This document shows positions 56,794 through 64,000 of a stretch of 64,000 bases of DNA, piece after piece. The DNA lies in the NCBI GenBank assembly GCA_002104895.1, contig MCFG01000174.1, positions 57,501 through 121,500 of the forward strand, in the 5' to 3' direction. The notes below the pieces were generated by a model that saw only the letters and a program-made list of their open reading frames with translations, did not search any database and had not been told where the DNA came from. Each line of letters begins with the position of its first letter. The first letter of the stretch is position 1. The stretch comes from Anaeromyces robustus. Its lineage: Eukaryota > Neocallimastigomycota > Neocallimastigomycetes > Neocallimastigales > Neocallimastigaceae. The position numbers were made by a program, and so were the translations under genes.

Positions 56794-58169
56794 TTATTAT
56801 TATTTTTTTTTATTAATTATATATTATTTTTTTTTATTAATTATATATTATTTTTAAATTATTATAAATTATTATTTTGTTACTAATTATTATTTTTAAT
56901 TTTATTTTAATATATATATATATATATATATTTATTTATTATTTCATTTCATTTTATTTCATTTCATTTTATTTCATTTCATTTCATTTTATTTTTTTAT
57001 TTATATCATTATTCATTATTATTATTTTTTTATTCCTTTAATTTTTAATTTAATCCTATAAAGCCAATTCAAACTTTAGATGTTTTAATTATAGTGCAGG
57101 TGCTATGTTACATAATGTAGGACATTGTTTATCACTAACACATTCACCTTCTGGTATCATGAATAATGGATATCAGAACTTTAATAGAGCTTTTGTGTCA
57201 TGGGAACCAGGTCGTCGTGGTATAGCACCTTCAGAAGAAAAAGGTGCCCATTGGCATAGATTTGACTGTATTCGTTTTAGATATCATCCATGTTTCAGAT
57301 TACCAAATGATGCCATTCAATATAAAAAGTTAGTTGATAGTCCAACCTTTTATTATACTCAATCAGGTGTTACTGTAAAATCAGAATCTGGTATAATATT
57401 AGTAGAATATTGGATTGATAATAAAATAAAATGTTATAAAGATTATTCTAGTGATTATTTAGATGAAATTCCAAATGAACTTTTAATTTCAATGAAAGAT
57501 ATTGGTAGATCAAATGTTCATAATAAAAAACTAAAAGTTAATATTATATCAACTAATTGTAAATGTACAACTATAGAAGATTTAGCAGGATTTATTGACA
57601 ATAAAAATCCAGAATATCATCGTTTACAAGGTACATTTTATAGAAGTTATGAAATTGGTCTTCATGGACTTGATGTAGCAAATCAGGATACCCAACCTTT
57701 TTCAATTATATTTAAAAGTACAATATCAAGAATTGTAATGTATGGAAGTACATTTTTCAATGGATTTAAATTTGTATTTACAAATGGTCATGAAACAAAA
57801 TTAGTTCATGCAGAAGGTGATAATAAACGTGTACTTTCATTTTATAATGGTGATACTATATCTAAAATTTATGTACGTGCTAGTACATGGATTGATGGTA
57901 TGGAAATAGAATTAAAATCTGGTATAAAATCTGGATGGTGTGGTGGTTATGGAGGTGAATTATATATTCTTAGTCCACCAGCTAATCATTCTATTGTTGG
58001 ATTTTATGGTTCAGGTAGAAAAGATCATTGGTTAGATTCTTTTGGTATTAAATATGTACGTAAATCTGATGAAATAACACCATCTACTGGAGTAGGAGGA
58101 TCTAATTCTAATGTTTCATCTAAAGGATTTGTTTTTAATCCAAATGGCACTCCAGATAAGAATTCATAA
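54986..58169 (+). CDS. YIL108W-like putative metallopeptidase with jacalin-like domain, altered active site
   Basis: Resembles the fungal putative zinc metallopeptidase family of yeast YIL108W. Exons 54986-55197, 55490-55732, 56032-56129, 56275-56649, 57100-58169 total 1998 nt, 665 aa. Introns are GT-AG and the last is 450 nt. The last acceptor is the inner AG at 57098-57099, because only it keeps the frame (GGCAMLHNVGH). The N-terminal part is a beta-rich region with LVPGYNNFKFNF and SELHLYYLPLL. The middle has CYVAGLILDSHY and LGGGSGHIGLG. The zinc-site region reads MLHNVGHCLSLTHSPSGIM: His314, His318 and His324 keep the ligand spacing, but the catalytic Glu of HExxH is Asn315. A jacalin-like fold follows (about 507-633; GGYGGELYILSPP, DSFGIKYV). 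The acceptor-like tract just before the ATG suggests a 5' UTR intron or an unseen upstream exon. Confidence 0.88.
55801..55867. repeat. Perfect 13-bp inverted repeat in an intron
   Basis: ttaactactttga (55801-55813) and its exact reverse complement tcaaagtagttaa (55855-55867) lie within the second intron of the metallopeptidase gene. They could form a 13-bp stem with a loop of about 40 nt that itself has partly pairing A/T tracts. Confidence 0.85.
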
Positions 58170-59555
58170 GCTATATATTTTTTTTTTCTTTTGTAAGTTT
58201 TTTTTTTTTTTTAATTTTTAATTTTATTTTTATTTTTATTTTTTATTTTTATTTTTTTTATATATATTTATACTTATTATATTATTATTATGATATTATA
58301 CATATTTATATCTCTATCTATATCTGTATATATATATATATATATATTTGTATTTTTTTAATAATTAATAAAATAAATAAATATATCTATTAGAGATTTT
58401 CAAATAATATTAAAAATTAATAATAACAATATATACGTAATATTGAATCATCAATATATGTATATGTAAGACGTAGACACATACAAAAAAAAAAAAAAAA
58501 ATAAAAAAAAAAAAAAAAAAAAAAAGACAGAGAAAGAGAGAAAGACAAAATACAAAAAATAATAAAACAAAAACAGAAACAGAAAATAAATCACAACAAA
58601 AGTACGAATATACAAATATTTAAACGTTTTATATATATATCATTTAATTATATCATATTTTCAGGGAAAACTATTTTTTTTTATTTTTTATTAATAAAAT
58701 CAAATTATTAGATTTTTCTTTTAATTTTTTCTGTTTCTTTTTCATATTTTTCATAATATATATAAAGATATATTAAATATAAATATTATATATTAAATAT
58801 AAAAATATAAGAGTTTTTCTTTTTCTTTTTTTTTCTTTTTTTCTTTCATTTATTATTTTTTTTTTTTTAAATAAATAATTATTTTTATTTTTATTTTATT
58901 TTAATCTTATTTTTTTTTTTCCTTTTTCAATCAATATACATGTAATTCATTCTTTATATATATATATATATATATAGACATTACTTATTAAATAATAATT
59001 TTTTTTAAATTTAAATATATATATATATATATATATATAATACAAACTATTTTTTTATATTTGTATATTTAAGATAATATAAATATAAACAAAAGTTTAC
59101 TATATTATAAGTTCATAAATAAGTAAATAAATAAAGACATTAAAAAAAAAAAAAGAAAAAGAAGAAAAAAAATACTGTGCAATTAATTTAAAATATTAAT
59201 ATTAATAATAAATACTTATAATAATATATAAAAGATATAGAAAAAGATAAATGGGTTTAATTATAGTGTATTATCTTTAAAAGTAAATTTATTTTTATAT
59301 ATAAATAGATTAATTTATTGATATATCTATAATAAATAATATTTAAAGAATATAAAATAAAGTTTTAGTAGAAAATAACGAATAGAATAAACATATATAT
59401 ATAATCTCAATTATTTGTATAAACTTTAAAAACTTTAATAATTTTTAACAACATTTTTAAGGTTTTGTGGTTACATATAATATCTATATATTATAAAAAT
59501 GATAAATAAATCTTTATTTCATATTTTATTAAAGTAATTATTAATAGTTATATAT

Positions 59556-59587
<32 letters not shown>

Positions 59588-60237
59588 AATAAAAAAAAAT
59601 AATAATAGAAATATAAAGGAAGTTTTTATTATTTGAAGTATATATATATATATATATTTTTAAATTATCAAAAAAAAAAAAAAAAATTGAATATTTTTTA
59701 TTAATTAGAATTATATAATAATTATAATATATAATAATGTGTATGAAAAAAAGAATAATAATAATTTAGTATTAATTATTATTATTTTTTATTAAATATA
59801 TTAGATTGTAAAAAAAAAAATAATAATATTTTTTCTTATTTATGTATGAGATATTTTTATATAATAAAATGAATGTATATTAAATAATATAATAAATGTA
59901 CAATAATAATAATACTAATAATACTAATAACAAATAATTATTACTAAAAAAAAAGAGCAAAATAAAAAAATACTTTTTTTAAAAAAAATTATTAAAAAAA
60001 AAAGTAATGAAATATATTAAAAACAAATAAAAAGGAGTATACTAGTAATCAATTAAAAGAAAAGTACTATCAAAAAGCAACAATAATAATCTAATTATCA
60101 TTAAAATAATATATAATTGGAAATTAATACAAATTATAAATTATAATAAAAAGTCAAAAAAGAAGAAGAAAAAAAGAAAATAGAAAAGAAAAGAAAAGTA
60201 AAGAGAAGAAAAAAAAAAAAAAAAAAAGAAATAAAAG
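58170..60237. other. Intergenic region between metallopeptidase and ankyrin gene
   Basis: Poly-A (58483-58525), (TA)n tracts (58957-58975, 59016-59038) and a purine-rich stretch just before the ankyrin-gene start (60155-60237), which is probably its 5' leader. No gene is recognised. Confidence 0.65.
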
Positions 60238-61048
60238 ATGGGTTTAACTTCGAAAAATAAGAGTTATTCCATTAATATTTCAATTCCTAGTCAAAATGAA
60301 TGTAAAAAATTAACAGTATCAGAACATGAATTAATTCATTGTATTAAACAAAAAATATTAAATGAATCACCCGAAACTACGGGTAATCTTACTAATAATG
60401 GTCTATTATTAGTTTCTAAAAAAAAGGATATAAAACGATTTTTAAATGAAAATGATGAAATTGGTGATCTTCGTAAATATGCTTCAGTAAATAAATAAAT
60501 AATATATAATAATAATATATATAATATAAATATTTTTATACTTTTATTATTAAATATATATATTTTTATATAAATATTATATAACTTTTATATCAATAAT
60601 AATATTAATAATAATTTATATATATATATATTTTTTTTTTCATATTATTAATTTATTATTATTAATTTATAATATCAAAATTTTTTTAACATAAAAACAA
60701 TTATATATTTAAATATTATATTGCAAATAAATAATAATTATGATTAATAAATAAAATAAAAAATAATAATTAAATAAAATAAATAATAATAATAATAAAA
60801 AAAAGGATTTTCGTCTTGAATTTGTTCCAAAATATAAAATTCAATCTGAAGAAGAAGCAAGAAATAGTATTTCATTAAATACTACTGATATTCAAAAAAA
60901 ATTTATTGAAAATATTAAAAATAATCAAGATGATAAAGTTAAAGATATATTAGAATTAGGAGTAGATCCAAATTTCCTTACTGAAAATGGAGGTTTTTAG
61001 ATATAATTCAATAAAATATATATATACTTATATATACTTTAAAAACAA

Positions 61049-61108
<60 letters not shown>

Positions 61109-61164
61109 TAATAGTAATAATAATAATAATAGTAATAGTAGTAATAATAATAATAGTAATAGTA

Positions 61165-61203
<39 letters not shown>

Positions 61204-61673
61204 GTAATAGTAATAGTAGTAATAATAGTAATAGTAATAGTAATAGTAGTAATAATAAAAATCAATTTCATTAACGCTTCAGTATTTTATTTTTATATTT
61301 TTATGTAAATTATATTAACTATTTTATTAATGGTATTATTATTATTATTATATATATTCATTTAAATATACTATATTGTATAAATATATATATATATATA
61401 TATAAAAAATAAATAGAAACTCCACTTTCATTATGTATATTTAAAAATAAAGTTGATTTAATTAAATTATTAATAGATAAGGGTGCATATACTGATTATA
61501 AAATACCAAGAGGAAAAAATTGGATTACTTATTTACAATATGCTATTATATGTCAAAACTTTGAAAGTATAAAAGTAATTTTTTTGAAATAAAATAATTT
61601 GATAACATAAACTATTAATATGTATAATTAATATATATATTTTACTTAAATATTTTGATAATTTATAATTCCA

Positions 61674-61708
<35 letters not shown>

Positions 61709-64000
61709 AAAAGCTTTTAATTGAAAAAGGAATTTGGATAGAAGATACAGATAAATTAAATCGTACAGCATTATTTTATGCAATTAAAGTTCAAAATGTT
61801 GAATATGTTAGTTATTTACTTAAAATTGGAGCAAGTATTCAATGTGTGGATTCTAAAGGATATTTACCAATTCATTATGTAATATTTTATTTTATTTTAT
61901 TTTATTTATTATTTATATTTAATATTATATAAATATTTTGGATTTAATTACAACAAAACCATAATGATAAAAAAAAAAAAGAATTTTATTAATTAATGAA
62001 ATAATCATTTTTTTAATATTATTATTATGAATAATTTCAATACTATTTTTTTCTATAAATATATAAATATATTAATAACATTGTTTATTATCATTATCAT
62101 TATATAATGTTATATAATGTATATATAATAATAATACTGATTACTATTATTATTATCACTATATATATATATTAATAGGCATGTAAAAAGGGAAATGAAC
62201 AAATTGTTTTATATTTAATTGATTATGGATCTGATTTAAATTTTGTAGATAGTAATGGTAATACTCCAATTCATATTGCAATGAAATATAATTATAAGGA
62301 ATGTGTTCGTTGGTTACTTGTTAGAGGTAGTCGTAAAGATTTACCTAATAATGAAGGTCAAAAACCAGTAGATATTAATAGAAGTAATAACTGTAATGAA
62401 GAATTAATTAAAATGGTTGGATCTTTTGATTGTACTAATATAGGTAAGTTTATCTTTTTTTTTTTTTTAATATATATATAATATACTTTTTATTATATAT
62501 TATATTATATTAAATATATTTATATGTAAACCCATAAAATACTAATATTATATTATGTTTTATATTCATTTTTTTCTTTCTTTTTCTTTTTCTTTTTTCT
62601 TTTTTTAAACTTTATATATTATTTCTGTTATTAACATTATCCAATTCAAATTTAAAAAAAATTAATGAATATTAATAAAAAAAAAATAAAATATTTATTT
62701 TATAGTACCACCACCACCAAAGTTTAGTCTTCTTAGTGATGATGATAAAGGTAAAGAAAAAAAGAAAAGTGGTAAGAAAAGAAGATCAGCTGTTGTTAAA
62801 ATTCCACCACCACCACCACTTTTTACTCCTAAAATGGGATCAGATTTATTTAATGGAGATTTATTTAATTTACAAAGATCTAGATCCTCATCTTCTCCTT
62901 CCATTATTCCTAATGCAAGAATTAGACTTAAATTAGAAAAAGCTTCAAGTAATAAAAATATTTATAATACCGTTGGGGCTAGACCTTATGCAGAACCAAA
63001 TAATAGATCTCCTCTTAGAGGTACTAATAGTAATGATAAATTAGGATCATTTACTAATATTTATGATAGTAGTATTTATTCTCCAAATTCTGTATCCATG
63101 TCTTCATCTCCTTTATCAAGATCTATTGAAATTGATATTTCACCTAAAACTGCAGTTAATCCAGAAGATCAACCTACACCATCCGTTGATACACCAAGAA
63201 CAGCAGTGGATTCATCATCTAAAAATAATCTTTTACGTTCTTTAGGTAATTTAAATAAAAATTCAAGTAGTGTTTTTAATAGTAGTAGTGGTATAATTAG
63301 TAATAATAATAATGGTAATTCTCTTAATAGTAGTATGAGGAGTTTAAATCAAGATAAAGAAAAAGAGAAAGAAAAAGATAATGAAAATGAAAATGATACC
63401 GATAATGGTAACAAACATAAAAGTGGTGATAAAAATAATTTACCAAAAATTGAAACTACTAAATTAGCTTTAAAGAATCTTGGACTTTCTAATCCAAATG
63501 TTTCAGCTTTTACAGACTCTCCTAGATCAGCTATTTATGTTCCATCACCTAGAAAAGGAAGTAATCGATTTTTACATAAAAATGCAGATTTTTCATCTGC
63601 TTCATCAATTTTAAATGCTTTTATTAAAAATGATACCAGTACTATTTTAGATAATATATTAAATATTGATAATGAAGAAGGTAAAATAAAATAAAAAAAA
63701 TTTTTTTTTTCATTTTTTTTCATTTTTCATTTTTCATTTTTTTTTTTTTTTGAATGATTTTTATATAGATTTACTATTATTATTATTTAATATTTATTAA
63801 TATGTATTAATATATTTTTTTTATTATATTTTTTTATGAAAAAACAAAAAACAAAAAACAAAAAACAAAAAACAAAAAACAAAAAACAAAAGATGATGAT
63901 GAAGATAGTATTGACGAAATTAATAAAGATTTAGATGTTACTAAATATGATTATTCTAGTGAATGTCAATCTGAAGATAATCCTAATCTGGCATTAATTA
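60238..64000 (+). CDS. Shank-like protein: ubiquitin-fold N-terminus plus ankyrin repeats (3' end outside window)
   Basis: Partial gene, at least 7 exons: 60238-60486, 60806-60992, 61417-61574, 61714-61878, 62179-62443, 62706-63680, 63893 to beyond 64000. About 702 codons are visible. Residues 1-100 look like a ubiquitin-like/F0-type domain (INISIPSQNECKKLTVSEHE ... DFRLEFVPKYK). Residues about 110-335 are ankyrin repeats: VKDILELGVDPNF, ETPLSLCIF, RTALFYAIKVQNVEYVSYLL, GNTPIHIAMKYNYKECVRWL, LVRGSRKDLPNNEGQKPVDI. The order, spacing and several phrases resemble the N-terminal half of animal Shank scaffolds. After the repeats come proline clusters (VPPPPKF, IPPPPPLF), a basic segment and a long Ser/Asn-rich disordered region with SP/TP motifs. 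No SH3 or PDZ domain is seen before the window ends. Ankyrin assignment is firm; the Shank relationship is by eye. Confidence 0.85.
61051..61256. repeat. (AAT)n/(AGT)n microsatellite in an intron of the ankyrin gene
   Basis: About 200 bp of AAT and AGT triplets in intron 2. It reads open as poly-Asn/Ser but lies between a donor at 60993 and an acceptor at 61415-61416, and the flanking exons join in frame without it. Confidence 0.9.
63837..63891. repeat. (CAAAAAA)n 7-bp tandem repeat next to a splice acceptor
   Basis: Seven-base units caaaaaa repeated about seven times, running into the acceptor AG at 63891-63892 of the last visible exon. The same intron begins with a catttttt-type pyrimidine repeat (63710-63752). 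Confidence 0.9.

Noticed and set aside
57091-57100. Outer splice acceptor AG at 57093-57094 for the last metallopeptidase exon
   Set aside because: Using it puts the conserved zinc-site region out of frame; the inner AG at 57098-57099 keeps it.
60987-61274. Poly-Asn/Ser open frame
   Set aside because: It lies inside intron 2 of the ankyrin gene; flanking exons join in frame without it and it is a plain AAT/AGT microsatellite.

Overview
The window is 64 kb of extremely A+T-rich eukaryotic nuclear DNA. It carries eleven intron-bearing or Asn-rich protein genes separated by gene-poor deserts full of microsatellites and homopolymers. The best fit is an anaerobic gut fungus (Neocallimastigomycota). 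The reasons are: very high A+T; (AAT)n, (TTTA)n and poly-A/T tracts everywhere; short GT-AG introns; a fungal lysine-pathway saccharopine dehydrogenase (alpha-aminoadipate route, which argues against Dictyostelium); and a BBS8/TTC8 ciliary gene (which implies a flagellated cell such as a zoospore). This is inference from gene content; no ribosomal or mitochondrial marker is present. No tRNA, rRNA, CRISPR or complete transposon was recognised.

Layout: 3660-8249 (+) class I myosin, 14 exons. 16291-19262 (+) pantothenate kinase, 13 exons. 20874-23313 (-) lipase of the alpha/beta-hydrolase fold, 6 exons. 27815-28882 (+) ribosomal protein uL11/RPL12, 3 exons. 30899-34561 (+) BBS8/TTC8, 12 exons. 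35388-36642 (-) RAD6-type ubiquitin-conjugating enzyme, 5 exons, convergent with BBS8. 39258-40346 (+) secreted Thr/Asn-rich Cys-containing protein. 41214-45989 (+) very large Asn-rich protein with an apparent La motif, a CCHC zinc knuckle and a PSP-like segment (ZCCHC8-like). 47398-49222 (-) saccharopine dehydrogenase, 6 exons. 54986-58169 (+) YIL108W-like putative metallopeptidase with a jacalin-like C-terminus. 60238-64000 (+, runs off the window) ankyrin-repeat protein with Shank-like architecture. In every complete spliced gene the exon lengths I derived sum to a whole number of codons, which strongly supports the models.

The genes are a normal eukaryotic mixture and do not form a pathway or cluster. 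The most interesting observations are in the proteins. The myosin I motor runs straight from the SH1 region into the IQ motif with no converter. The metallopeptidase has HNVGH in place of HExxH. A La-type RNA-binding fold appears joined to a ZCCHC8-like protein. A fungal protein resembles Shank in its N-terminal half. LYS1 ends in the peroxisomal signal SKL. Several microexons occur (8 and 14 nt in one gene). In the non-coding DNA there is a ~1.1 kb direct segmental duplication (9.6 and 12.3 kb), a candidate MITE-like element with inverted ends (52.36-52.74 kb), small tandem duplications, and perfect hairpins.
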